A DNA stretch of 57,085 nt. It comes from Mycobacterium sp. PSTR-4-N (GTDB lineage Bacteria > Actinomycetota > Actinomycetes > Mycobacteriales > Mycobacteriaceae). This document shows, piece after piece, positions 7,781 to 16,001 of this stretch. The position numbers and the translations under genes are program-made. Positions within the stretch are counted from its first letter, which is position 1. Each line of letters starts with the position of its first letter. Where the stretch lies: assembly GCF_022348085.1 (NCBI RefSeq), contig NZ_JAKRFN010000032.1, positions 1 to 57,085 on the forward strand. The letters run 5' to 3'. The notes under the pieces are model-generated. The model did no database searches. It was given only the letters and a program-made list of their open reading frames with translations, and was not told where the DNA came from.

Positions 7781-8695
7781 ATGACAGAGGTCTTTCTCGG
7801 CCGCGAAGCACTCGGTGACGGCGCCCCCCGCCACGAGCTGCGGCGCTGGTACACGCAGATGTTTCGGGGCGTCTACATGCCCAAGAACGCGGTTCCCACA
7901 CTCGACGACCGCATCCTCGGCGCCTGGTTGACGTCGGATCGACTCGGCGTCATCGCGGGCGCCGCCGCGTCAGCACTGCACGGTGCGCGGTGGGTCGATG
8001 CGCGGGAGCCGATCGAGCTGCTGGTGTCGGAACGTCGGCGGCAGCCCGGGCTGGTGATCCGCATGGACCGCTACCGTCCTGACGAGCTCACTGTTGTGGC
8101 GGGTCTGCCTGTCACGACCGCGGCACGCACGGCTTTCGACCTCGGCCGACATCAACCGCGCGCACTGGCCCTCGGCAGAATCGACGCGTTGATGCGCGCC
8201 GCGCCGTTCACGGCAGCTGACGTGCAGCGCCTCATCGACCACTACGGGCCGGTGCGCGGGGTCCGCCAGCTGCGGGAATTGCTGCCACTGGTCGACGCGG
8301 GCGCGGAGTCGCTTCGGGAGAGCAGGCTGCGGCTCCTGCTCGTCGACAACGGCTTCCCCCGGCCGGAGACGCAGATCGAGGTGTGCACCGCCGACGGCTT
8401 CACCGCGGTGCTGGACATGGGCTGGCGCAACCTGGGGCTTGCCGTCGAATACGACGGCGCCCAACATCAGACGGAGCGCTCCCAGTACCTCAAGGACAGG
8501 CGGCGACGTCCGATGCTCGCCGGGCTCGACTGGGAGGTGGTCACGGTCGTCAACGAGGATCCGCCGCGCGAGGTGAGCGTGCGCGTGTACGAGGCCTATC
8601 TGCGCCGCGGCGGCGCCGAGATCGACGCAATGGCGTGGGCCACTCGCGCTTTCGCGCCCAATCGTCGGTTTGGGCGCTTCAGGGACGCCGCTTAG
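7781..8695 (+). CDS. AbiEi-like N-terminus plus DUF559 endonuclease-like protein
   Basis: A 304-residue protein. Residues about 1-170 resemble the winged-helix/AbiEi-like region common in actinobacterial proteins of this type (RGVYMPKNA, VIAGAAASALHGA). The C-terminal DUF559 domain, related to Vsr/PD-(D/E)XK nucleases, shows DMGWRNLGLAVEYDGAQHQ followed by DRRRRPMLAGLDWEVV, with acidic residues placed as in the nuclease core. Function is unproven; such proteins are often loosely annotated as type IV antitoxin or endonuclease. Codons for about residues 288-299 coincide with the right copy of a 36-nt inverted repeat whose left copy is upstream. The gene sits alone between the acyltransferase and the convergent mptC and looks like an insertion into an otherwise conserved block. 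Confidence 0.8.
   Translation: MTEVFLGREALGDGAPRHELRRWYTQMFRGVYMPKNAVPTLDDRILGAWLTSDRLGVIAGAAASALHGARWVDAREPIELLVSERRRQPGLVIRMDRYRPDELTVVAGLPVTTAARTAFDLGRHQPRALALGRIDALMRAAPFTAADVQRLIDHYGPVRGVRQLRELLPLVDAGAESLRESRLRLLLVDNGFPRPETQIEVCTADGFTAVLDMGWRNLGLAVEYDGAQHQTERSQYLKDRRRRPMLAGLDWEVVTVVNEDPPREVSVRVYEAYLRRGGAEIDAMAWATRAFAPNRRFGRFRDAA
8641..8676. repeat. REP-like palindrome, right copy, inside the 3' end of the DUF559 gene
   Basis: Inverted copy of 7675-7710 (32/36 identical). It contains a perfect 8-bp hairpin, GCGCCCAA and TTGGGCGC around an 8-nt loop. It is read through as coding sequence for the protein's C-terminus (RAFAPNRRFGRF). Confidence 0.8.
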
Positions 8696-8705
8696 GGAGG
8701 GGGAT

Positions 8706-9971
8706 CTACGCCTGGACCGCGTCGACGGCGGGCACCCCGGCAGTGTTCCGGTTGCGTGCAGCCTGCGCGGTGACCGTGCCTGCGACGACGATCGTGGCCA
8801 GCGCCCACCACAGATAGGACGCGCCGGCCACCTGCCGCCACAGCGATGCGGTGGTCTCACGGTGCTCGGGGAGCAGAGTGATCGGCGTCCACACCATGAG
8901 CGGCAGCCCGACCAGGAACACCGCCGCCAGACCGGCGTGCCGCAGCCGCACCGCGAGCACCGCCGTCGTCACCATCACCGGAAGCGTCCACACCCAGTGG
9001 TGTGACCACGACACCGGCGACACGGCCAGGCCGAACATCGCCACGCACATCAGCGCCAGGACCGGCTGCTCGGCGCGCAGCGCCCGGCGCACCGCCCACA
9101 CCGTCAACGCCAGCACCGCGAAGCACAGCACCGTCCACAGCACGAAGCGCACGTCGTCGCCGAGGCCCAGCCGGGCCAGCGCGCCGGCGATGTTCTGGTT
9201 GGTGTTCAGCGTGGCGGTCCCGATCCGGTCGGTGTTGCGTACCGTCTCGGTCCAGTACTCCCACGAATCCCGCCACGCGAACGCGAAGCCCAGCAGCGTC
9301 GCCCCGGCCGCCGACGCCACGGTCACGAGAAGTGCGCGCGTGTCGCGGCGCAGCAGGAAGTACAGCAGGAACACCGCCGGGGTGAGCTTCAACGCAATAG
9401 CCAGGCCCAGCAGCAGACCCCGCGGCCACGGCGTGCGCCGCGGCACGCAGTCGGCGATCACCAGCGTCATGAGCACGACGTTGATCTGGCCGAAGTCGAA
9501 GTTCGCGCGGATCGGCTCCAGGTAGACCACCGCGGGCGCCACGATCGCCGCGGCCAGCCAGCAGCGGCGCAGCCACGCCGGCTCGCCGGTGATCTGCGTC
9601 CGCGGCCACACCTGCAGACGAGTCAGCAGGATCACCGTGGACACCAGCAGCAGGATCAGCGTGGTGACCGTGATCGCGATGCTGGCTGCCTCGAGGCTCA
9701 GCAGCGCAAACGGTGAGAACACCACGGCGGCCAGCGGCGGATAGGTGAACGGCAGGTCGATGCCGCCGCGGGTGTGGAACATCGCGCCGTCGGCGTAGAG
9801 CGGCCGGCCGTCCAGCCAGGCCCGTCCACCCATGCGGTAGACGTCGATGTCGATCCGGTAGGGGACATGGCCCAGCAGCTGCCACGCCACGCCGATCAGC
9901 GCCATCGCCGCCAGCAGGCAGAACAGCCGCCAGGCCAGCGTCGGCACCCACCCCGCCCGCAACGTCCTCAT
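8706..9971 (-). CDS. mptC: Polyprenyl-phosphate-mannose alpha-(1->2)-mannosyltransferase, GT87/DUF2029 (Rv2181-like)
   Basis: A GT-C glycosyltransferase of 421 residues with many hydrophobic helices. The first luminal loop carries the acidic DIDVYRMGG motif and a PPLAAVVFSPFALLS block typical of DUF2029 enzymes. The M. tuberculosis ortholog adds alpha-1,2-mannose branches to lipomannan/LAM from polyprenyl-phosphomannose outside the membrane. The ATG at 9971 (MRTLRAGWVP) gives the expected length. The frame is open to 10073, but that would run past the divergent start. The DUF559 gene is convergent 10 bp away. Confidence 0.87.
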   Translation of the reverse strand: MRTLRAGWVPTLAWRLFCLLAAMALIGVAWQLLGHVPYRIDIDVYRMGGRAWLDGRPLYADGAMFHTRGGIDLPFTYPPLAAVVFSPFALLSLEAASIAITVTTLILLLVSTVILLTRLQVWPRTQITGEPAWLRRCWLAAAIVAPAVVYLEPIRANFDFGQINVVLMTLVIADCVPRRTPWPRGLLLGLAIALKLTPAVFLLYFLLRRDTRALLVTVASAAGATLLGFAFAWRDSWEYWTETVRNTDRIGTATLNTNQNIAGALARLGLGDDVRFVLWTVLCFAVLALTVWAVRRALRAEQPVLALMCVAMFGLAVSPVSWSHHWVWTLPVMVTTAVLAVRLRHAGLAAVFLVGLPLMVWTPITLLPEHRETTASLWRQVAGASYLWWALATIVVAGTVTAQAARNRNTAGVPAVDAVQA

Positions 9972-10055
9972 AACGCGGACCAGAGTATCGGTGCCCGTCG
10001 CGGCATCCGCGCCAGCCCGGGCCGCGACACGCGCAGGTCGGCAGGACTTTTGGCG

Positions 10056-10061
10056 TACGTT
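10056..10061 (+). promoter_or_regulatory. -10 element for a leaderless GTG start
   Basis: TACGTT (TANNNT) ends 6 bases before the GTG at 10068. This is the spacing expected when transcription begins at the start codon itself. Confidence 0.5.
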
Positions 10062-10067
10062 CTCCTC

Positions 10068-10940
10068 GTGCACCCGTCCCTGGACATCGACTTCGGGCTA
10101 CCCGACGGCATCCCGTACTCCCGGTTGCCGCTGGTGTGCTGCCTGGTCGCGTTCATCCTGACGTTCTTCGTGACCCGCACGATCGTGCGGTACATCCGCA
10201 GCCACGCCGACAGCGACGCGCCCCGCAAATGGTGGCAGCCGCGCAACATCTCCGGCGGCGGCGGGCTGCACATCCACCACGTGGTGATCGGGGTGATCCT
10301 GGTGATGGTCTCCGGTGTCGCGATGGTCACGCTCGCCGTCGACGGCGGGGTGCCCGAATTCACCGCCGCCTCGATCGTCTTCGGGATCGGTGCGGCGCTG
10401 GTGCTCGACGAGTTCGCGCTCATCCTTCACCTGTCCGATGTGTACTGGTCCGAAGACGGCCGGGCGTCGGTGGACGCGGTGTTCGTCGCGGTCGCGGTGG
10501 CGGGCCTGCTGATCCTCGGCTTCAATCCGCTGTCGTTCTTCGACGTCACCATCTGGCGCGACGACGACTCCGTGGCGGCACGCGTGCTGGTGATCGGCAC
10601 GGCGGTGCTCACGTTGGCGCTGGCGGTGATTGTGCTGCTGAAAGGGAAGGTGTGGACCGGGTTGATCGGCATGTTCATCACCCCGCTGCTGGTCATCGGC
10701 GCGATTCGGCTCTCCCGTCCGCACGCACCGTGGGCGCGGTGGCGGTACACCAACCGTCCCCGCAAGATGCACCGCGCCCTCGAGCGGGAACGCTGGCTGC
10801 GCCGGCCGGTCATCCAGGCCAAGCTCTGGCTCCAGGATGCGATCTCGGGCATGCCGAAGTTCCCCGACGACAAGCTCGTCGATCAGGAGCTCGACCGCGA
10901 GATCCACGCGGCGCCGGCGCCCAGCAGGGACGTCGCCTAG
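10068..10940 (+). CDS. Integral membrane protein, Rv2180c-like
   Basis: A 290-residue membrane protein. Hydrophobic segments are visible near residues 15-35, 65-85, 90-110, 140-160, 175-195 and 200-215. Between the first two lies GGGGLHIHHVVIGVIL, whose paired histidines are a striking conserved-looking feature. The C-terminal 70 residues are soluble and basic. No function is assigned. GTG 10068 was preferred because a TANNNT box sits 6 bases upstream; in-frame TTG 10050 would add six residues. The stop shares one base with the next start, so it is cotranscribed with the RNase AS gene. Confidence 0.8.
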   Translation: MHPSLDIDFGLPDGIPYSRLPLVCCLVAFILTFFVTRTIVRYIRSHADSDAPRKWWQPRNISGGGGLHIHHVVIGVILVMVSGVAMVTLAVDGGVPEFTAASIVFGIGAALVLDEFALILHLSDVYWSEDGRASVDAVFVAVAVAGLLILGFNPLSFFDVTIWRDDDSVAARVLVIGTAVLTLALAVIVLLKGKVWTGLIGMFITPLLVIGAIRLSRPHAPWARWRYTNRPRKMHRALERERWLRRPVIQAKLWLQDAISGMPKFPDDKLVDQELDREIHAAPAPSRDVA

Positions 10941-11428
10941 TGCGCTACTTCTACGACACCGAGTTCATCGACAACGGGCGCACGATCGAGCTGATCTCCA
11001 TCGGTGTGGCAGCGGAGGACGGTCGCGAGTACTACGCCATCTCCACCGAGTTCGACCCCGAGCGCGCGGGCCGCTGGGTGCGCAAGAACGTGCTGCCGAA
11101 GCTGCCGTCGCCTGCGTCGAAGCTGTGGCGGTCGCGACGGCAGATCCGCTCGGAGTTGGAGGACTTCTTCGGCGTCGACGGCGACGAACCGATCGAGCTG
11201 TGGGCCTGGGTGGGCGCCTACGACCATGTGGTGCTGTGCCAGCTGTGGGGACCGATGACGGATCTGCCGCCGGCGATGCCGCGGTTCACCCGTGAGCTGC
11301 GCCAGTACTGGGAGGATCACGGCTGCCCCCGCATGCCGCCCCGGCCCCGCGACGCCCACGACGCGCTGGTCGACGCCAAGCACAACCTGGTCCGGTACCG
11401 GCTGATCACCGACGAAAAGCGGTTTTGA
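10940..11428 (+). CDS. 3'-5' exoribonuclease RNase AS (Rv2179c-like)
   Basis: A 162-residue DEDDh-type exonuclease. The first acidic pair is at the N-terminus (MRYFYDTEFIDNG), an aspartate lies in VGAYDHVVLC, and the final His/Asp motif is DAHDALVDAKHN. The M. tuberculosis homolog is a structurally characterised dimeric exoribonuclease with preference for adenylate-containing RNA. The GTG start overlaps the preceding TAG by one base. Length is close to the reference (about 168 residues). Confidence 0.9.
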   Translation: MRYFYDTEFIDNGRTIELISIGVAAEDGREYYAISTEFDPERAGRWVRKNVLPKLPSPASKLWRSRRQIRSELEDFFGVDGDEPIELWAWVGAYDHVVLCQLWGPMTDLPPAMPRFTRELRQYWEDHGCPRMPPRPRDAHDALVDAKHNLVRYRLITDEKRF

Positions 11429-11436
11429 CCCGCCGT

Positions 11437-11442
11437 TACCAT
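11437..11442 (+). promoter_or_regulatory. -10 element for leaderless aroG
   Basis: TACCAT (TANNNT) ends 6 bases before the GTG at 11449, consistent with a transcript that starts at the aroG start codon. Confidence 0.5.
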
Positions 11443-11448
11443 GGACGG

Positions 11449-12837
11449 GTGAACTGGACCGTCGACGTACCCATCGACCAGCTGCCTGCGCTGCCTCCGC
11501 TGCCCGAGGATCTCCGTGCGCGCCTGGACGCGGCGCTGGCCCGCGAGGCGTTGCAGCAGCCGAGCTGGGACGCCGGGCAGGCCGCCGCGATGCGCACCGT
11601 GCTGGAGAGCGTGCCGCCGGTCACCGTGCCGACGGAGGTCGAGAAGCTCAAGGCCCAGCTGGCCGACGTGGCACGCGGCAAGGCGTTCCTGCTGCAGGGC
11701 GGCGACTGCGCCGAGACGTTCGTCGACAACACCGAACCGCACATTCGCGCCAACATCCGCACGTTGCTGCAGATGGCGGTCGTGCTGACCTACGGCGCGA
11801 GCATGCCGGTGGTGAAGGTCGCCCGCATCGCCGGGCAGTACGCCAAACCGCGTTCGTCGGACACCGACGCGCTGGGTCTGAAGTCCTACCGCGGCGACAT
11901 GGTCAACGGCTTCGCCCCCGATGCCCTGGTCCGCCAGCATGATCCGTCGCGTCTGGTGCGTGCCTACGCCAACGCCAGTGCCGCGATGAACCTGGTGCGG
12001 GCGCTGACGTCGTCGGGAATGGCCTCCCTGCACCACGTGCACGAGTGGAACCGCGAGTTCGTCCGGACCTCGCCCGCCGGGGCGCGCTACGAGGCGCTGG
12101 CCGGGGAGATCGACCGCGGATTGCGGTTCATGAGTGCCTGCCGGGTCGACGACCGCAACCTCGACACCGCAGAGATCTACGCCAGCCACGAGGCGCTGGT
12201 GTTGGATTACGAGCGCGCGATGCTGCGGATGGACACGGAATCGCCGACGGGCCCCAAGCTGTACGACCTGTCCGCGCACTACCTGTGGATCGGGGAGCGG
12301 ACCCGCCAGCTCGACGGCGCGCACGTCGCATTCGCCGAGGTGATCGCCAATCCGATCGGGATCAAGATCGGGCCGACGACGTCGCCGGAACTGGCCGTGG
12401 AGTACGTCGAGCGGCTGGACCCCCACAACGAGGCGGGCCGGCTGACGCTGGTCAGCCGCATGGGCAACCACAAGGTCCGCGACGTGCTGCCGGCGATCAT
12501 CGAGAAGGTGCAGGCGTCGGGGCACCAGGTGATCTGGCAGTGCGACCCGATGCACGGCAACACCCATGAGTCGTCCACGGGCTACAAGACGCGCCACTTC
12601 GATCGCATCGTCGACGAGGTGCAGGGCTTCTTCGAGGTGCACCACGCGCTGGGCACCCACCCCGGTGGCATCCACGTCGAGATCACCGGCGAGAACGTCA
12701 CCGAGTGTCTCGGTGGGGCGCAGGACATCTCGGACACCGACCTGGCGGGTCGCTACGAGACGGCCTGCGATCCTCGGCTGAACACGCAGCAGTCGCTCGA
12801 GTTGGCGTTCTTGGTCGCGGAGATGCTGCGCGACTAG
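11449..12837 (+). CDS. aroG: Class II 3-deoxy-D-arabino-heptulosonate-7-phosphate synthase
   Basis: A 462-residue enzyme catalysing the first shikimate step, condensing phosphoenolpyruvate and erythrose-4-phosphate. Visible class II hallmarks are FLLQGGDCAETF, KVARIAGQYAKPRS, LVSRMGNHKVRD, WQCDPMHGNTH and GGIHVEITGENVTECLGG, which include metal and PEP-binding residues. GTG 11449 (MNWTVDVPIDQLP) matches the M. tuberculosis N-terminus; a TTG at 11425 in the same frame would add eight unsupported residues. The stop overlaps the convergent pknL stop. The M. tuberculosis enzyme is feedback-inhibited synergistically by aromatic amino acids. Confidence 0.96.
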   Translation: MNWTVDVPIDQLPALPPLPEDLRARLDAALAREALQQPSWDAGQAAAMRTVLESVPPVTVPTEVEKLKAQLADVARGKAFLLQGGDCAETFVDNTEPHIRANIRTLLQMAVVLTYGASMPVVKVARIAGQYAKPRSSDTDALGLKSYRGDMVNGFAPDALVRQHDPSRLVRAYANASAAMNLVRALTSSGMASLHHVHEWNREFVRTSPAGARYEALAGEIDRGLRFMSACRVDDRNLDTAEIYASHEALVLDYERAMLRMDTESPTGPKLYDLSAHYLWIGERTRQLDGAHVAFAEVIANPIGIKIGPTTSPELAVEYVERLDPHNEAGRLTLVSRMGNHKVRDVLPAIIEKVQASGHQVIWQCDPMHGNTHESSTGYKTRHFDRIVDEVQGFFEVHHALGTHPGGIHVEITGENVTECLGGAQDISDTDLAGRYETACDPRLNTQQSLELAFLVAEMLRD

Positions 12838-14042
12838 AGCAGGTTGGGCAGGTTGGTGCCGAGCGTCCACGCGCCCGCAGCGGCCAGCCCGGCCAGTGTC
12901 AGCACGGCGATGACCCAGAATGCCAGCACGCGTCGCGCGCGCTGGCGGGCCCAATAGAACTCCTCGAGGTCGATCCCGGCGAATCGCCCTGTCGGCGGCC
13001 GGTATTCGTCATCGTCGTCGGGGTCCAGCTCGGTGGGTTCGGGTTCGGGTGCGTCGACGCGTTCCATCACGCGGGTGTGCCGCGGACCGGCGAGGTTCGT
13101 GGTGGGGGTGTCGACGACGGACGCCGACTGGTGCATCGCAGAGTTGCGCGGTGCCGGCACGGTGAAGCGGGGTAGCCCCAGTCGGGTGGCGATCGTGTCG
13201 AGCTCTTCGCCCATCTCGGCTGCATCGGCGAACCGGCCCGCCGGGTCACGTGCCGTCGCGCACGCCACGAGTTCGTCGAATTGCCGTGGCACACCGGCGA
13301 TCCGGCTGCTGGGCGGTGGCACATCGTGGTCCAGCCGCTGATAGGCCACCGCGAGCGGAGTGTCTCCCGTGAACGGCGTGGCGCCGGTGAGCAGTTCGAA
13401 CACGAGCACGCCGACGGCGTACACGTCGCCACGCGCGTCGGTGTCCCCTGACGCCACCTGCTCGGGCGCCAGATATGCGGCGGTGCCGAGAATCACACTC
13501 GTCGCGGTGATCTTGGCCTCGGCCAGTGCCCGCACCAGGCCGAAGTCGGCGATCTTGACCTCTCCGTCGTCACTGATGAGCACGTTCTCCGGTTTGACGT
13601 CGCGGTGCACGAGCCCGGCGCGGTGGGCTGCGGCGAGGCCCGAGAGCACGGGGCGTAGCACCGCGGCCACTGCGTGCGGCGGCATCGGACCGCGCTCGCG
13701 GAGTAATTCGCGCAGGGTGCCGCCGTCGACGAGTTCCATCGCCAGGTACGGGGGTTCGCCGCTGCGGGCGCCGCCGCCTTGGTCGTAGACAGCGACCAAC
13801 CCGGGGTCCTTGAGCCGCGCGACGGCCCGCGCTTCACGCTGGAACCGGGTGAGGAACTGTTCGTCGCCGGCGTAGCGGCTGTCCATGACCTTCAGCGCGA
13901 CCGGGCGGTCCAGCCGCACATCGACGCCGCGGTACACCGCGGACATTCCGCCGGTGGCGATCAGCGGACCGACTCGGTAGCGGCCGTCCAGCACTGCGCC
14001 GGTCAGCCCGCCGGTCGGCTGGAAGGTCTCCATCGGACTCAT
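12834..14042 (-). CDS. pknL: Transmembrane serine/threonine protein kinase PknL
   Basis: A 402-residue Hanks-type kinase. A glycine-rich loop lies near residue 31, the catalytic lysine is K51 (VALKVMDSRY), the catalytic loop is HRDVKPEN (146-153) and the magnesium site is DFG (166-168). The juxtamembrane region is acidic and proline-rich. One transmembrane helix near the C-terminus is followed by under ten external residues, so there is no extracellular sensor domain, as in M. tuberculosis PknL. The ATG at 14042 gives the expected length; the frame is open further upstream but enters the divergent gene. It is divergent from the Rv2175c-like gene with 72 bp between. Confidence 0.94.
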   Translation of the reverse strand: MSPMETFQPTGGLTGAVLDGRYRVGPLIATGGMSAVYRGVDVRLDRPVALKVMDSRYAGDEQFLTRFQREARAVARLKDPGLVAVYDQGGGARSGEPPYLAMELVDGGTLRELLRERGPMPPHAVAAVLRPVLSGLAAAHRAGLVHRDVKPENVLISDDGEVKIADFGLVRALAEAKITATSVILGTAAYLAPEQVASGDTDARGDVYAVGVLVFELLTGATPFTGDTPLAVAYQRLDHDVPPPSSRIAGVPRQFDELVACATARDPAGRFADAAEMGEELDTIATRLGLPRFTVPAPRNSAMHQSASVVDTPTTNLAGPRHTRVMERVDAPEPEPTELDPDDDDEYRPPTGRFAGIDLEEFYWARQRARRVLAFWVIAVLTLAGLAAAGAWTLGTNLPNLL

Positions 14043-14101
14043 GGTACGAGGCGGGACACCGCCGGCCCGCCAAGCGGCATCGCCCTGCGCCGCGATGGGC
14101 C

Positions 14102-14107
14102 TAGACT
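14102..14107 (+). promoter_or_regulatory. -10 element for the leaderless Rv2175c-like gene
   Basis: TAGACT (TANNNT) lies 7 bases before ATG 14115 in the 72-bp region shared with divergent pknL. No ribosome binding site is visible, supporting a leaderless transcript. Confidence 0.55.
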
Positions 14108-14114
14108 CTGTGCG

Positions 14115-14519
14115 ATGAGCAGCATTCCGACTGCCGAGGACGTGTTGGCTCCCGACGAGGACGTCTACGACCTGCCCACGGTCGCGCGGCTGTTGAAGGT
14201 TCCGGTGAGCAAGGTCCATCAGCATCTCCGGGAGGGCCACCTGGTGGCCGTGCGCCGCGGCCGCGACGTGGTGATCCCCAAGGTCTTCTTCGACGACAAG
14301 GGTCACGTGGTCAAGCCGCTGCCGGGGCTGCTGGTCGTGCTGCACGACGGCGGCTACCACGAAACCGAGATCGTGCGGTGGCTGTTCACCCCGGATCCGT
14401 CATTGACGATCCGGCGCGACGGCTCGACCGAGGGGTTGGCTAATGCGCGCCCGGTGGACGCGTTGCATTCGCATCAGGCTCGAGAGGTGGTTCGCCGCGC
14501 GCAGGCGATGGCGTACTGA
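14115..14519 (+). CDS. Winged-helix/excisionase-like DNA-binding protein, Rv2175c-like
   Basis: A 134-residue DNA-binding protein. The N-terminal third contains a helix-turn-helix of the excisionase type (VYDLPTVARLLKVPVSKVHQ) followed by a wing (VAVRRGRDVVIPK). In M. tuberculosis Rv2175c is a substrate of PknL, and phosphorylation of its N-terminal tail abolishes DNA binding. Here the tail carries threonine and serine at residues 2-6. The gene is divergent from pknL, and its 3' end overlaps the convergent mptA end by 80 bp. Confidence 0.88.
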   Translation: MSSIPTAEDVLAPDEDVYDLPTVARLLKVPVSKVHQHLREGHLVAVRRGRDVVIPKVFFDDKGHVVKPLPGLLVVLHDGGYHETEIVRWLFTPDPSLTIRRDGSTEGLANARPVDALHSHQAREVVRRAQAMAY

Positions 14520-15999
14520 GCTCCGTGGCAGGGGCCCGGTGTAACCAGTACCACGCGGCCGCCGCGCAGGAGGTCGCGAGCGCCACGTGGAACCACGAGT
14601 ACATGCCGTGGGCTCCGTCGGGCCGCCAGATCACCGTGATCCACGTCGAGAAGGCCGCGATGAGCGCGATGGCCCGCGGCGACTGGGCGAGCGCGGCCAT
14701 CACCGCGAGCGGCCACGTGTAGTACCACGGCAGCGCGGCGGGCACGAACAGGACCACGATCACCATCAGCGTGGCGATGCCCATCAGGGCGTCGCGGTCG
14801 GTGCGCCGGTACCGCCACCACAGCACCGGTGCCGAGACGGCGATGATCCCGATCCCGATGATGCGCAGGATGTCCAGCACCGCATAGAAGTTGACGGGGA
14901 TCACGAGGCCGATCACCGCATTGGTGACGTTCGCGATCGCGGTGGGCACGGTCAGCCAGTTGATGATCTTCACCGAACCCGCCAGCGCGGTCAGCCATCC
15001 CAGACCCACGCCCGCGGCCAGCGAGAGCACGGCGAACACGGCCGCGAACACCACCACGGCGGACGCGGCGGCGATCAGGAACGCCTTGCCCCGGGAGTAG
15101 CCGCGACGCTGCTGCAACGAACGCGCCCACACCCACACCATGAACGGAAGAGCCAGGCCCGCCGTGGCTTTGACCGCGACGGCGACCCCGATCAGCGTCA
15201 CGCCGGCCACGCACCGGTCACCGAAGCACAGCGCGATGCCGGCCATCATCAGGCCCACCATGAGCATCTCGTTGTGGACCCCGCCCATCAGCTGGATGAT
15301 CACCAGCGGGTTGAGCACGCAGATCCACAGGGCGGCAGTGGTGTTCGCTCCGACGTGCCGCGCCACCCGCGGGACCGCCCAGATCAGCAGGGCCAGCCCC
15401 GGCAACATGCACAGCCGCAACAGCATGGTGCCGGCGATGACGTCGTTCCCGACGGCCATGGTGACGAACTTGGCGATCAGGATGAACGCCGGCCCGTATG
15501 GCGCCGTCGTGGTGGTCCAGATGGGACTCACGTTGTCCAGCAGCGAGTTCGGGTTCTCGATCGGGCCGACCAGGTAGGGGTCGAATCCGTCGCGCAGCAG
15601 GGCGCCCTGCGCGAGGTAGGAGTAGGTGTCGCGGCTGAACAGCGGCACGCTCAGCAGAAGCGGGGCGAGCCAGAAGCCGGTGGTGACCACCATGGTGTAG
15701 TGCGTTGCGGTGCGGGCGATCACGTGCCGGCCGAGCCACAGCCAGGCCACCAGCATCAGCACCACACCGCTCCACAGCAGCAGTGACGAGAGCACCAGGC
15801 CGTGGCCGAATCTCAGCCAGGACAGATGCATGGACTCGAGGACCGGGTCGTGCAGGCGGGTGCTGCCGGCGCCGAGGCCGCCGGCGGTGACCAGCACAGC
15901 CCCCAGTGCCCCGACCCAGGCCGGTTTGGCCGCCGCAGACCCCGCGAAGGCGCGGAACCGCGACAGTGGCGGTGCGGAGGAGAGCGCGGGTGTCGTCAT
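14440..15999 (-). CDS. mptA: Alpha-(1->6)-mannopyranosyltransferase MptA
   Basis: A 519-residue GT-C enzyme with about a dozen hydrophobic helices. It elongates the alpha-1,6-mannan backbone of lipomannan using polyprenyl-phosphomannose outside the membrane. The first large loop has SRDTYSYLAQGALLRDGFDP, with the acidic residues expected of the catalytic loop. ATG 15999 gives the M. tuberculosis length (516). It starts 2 nt after the idsA2 stop, so the two are cotranscribed. The last 80 bases overlap the convergent Rv2175c-like gene. The frame is open further upstream, but that is antisense high-GC sequence inside idsA2. Confidence 0.92.
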   Translation of the reverse strand: MTTPALSSAPPLSRFRAFAGSAAAKPAWVGALGAVLVTAGGLGAGSTRLHDPVLESMHLSWLRFGHGLVLSSLLLWSGVVLMLVAWLWLGRHVIARTATHYTMVVTTGFWLAPLLLSVPLFSRDTYSYLAQGALLRDGFDPYLVGPIENPNSLLDNVSPIWTTTTAPYGPAFILIAKFVTMAVGNDVIAGTMLLRLCMLPGLALLIWAVPRVARHVGANTTAALWICVLNPLVIIQLMGGVHNEMLMVGLMMAGIALCFGDRCVAGVTLIGVAVAVKATAGLALPFMVWVWARSLQQRRGYSRGKAFLIAAASAVVVFAAVFAVLSLAAGVGLGWLTALAGSVKIINWLTVPTAIANVTNAVIGLVIPVNFYAVLDILRIIGIGIIAVSAPVLWWRYRRTDRDALMGIATLMVIVVLFVPAALPWYYTWPLAVMAALAQSPRAIALIAAFSTWITVIWRPDGAHGMYSWFHVALATSCAAAAWYWLHRAPATELSTPSPARGEPPLEPDANATRPPGAH

Positions 16000-16001
16000 G
16001 C

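Noticed and set aside
7781..8695. Considered annotating the DUF559 gene as half of a type IV toxin-antitoxin pair.
   Set aside because: No AbiEii-type toxin gene is adjacent; the next gene is the convergent conserved mptC.
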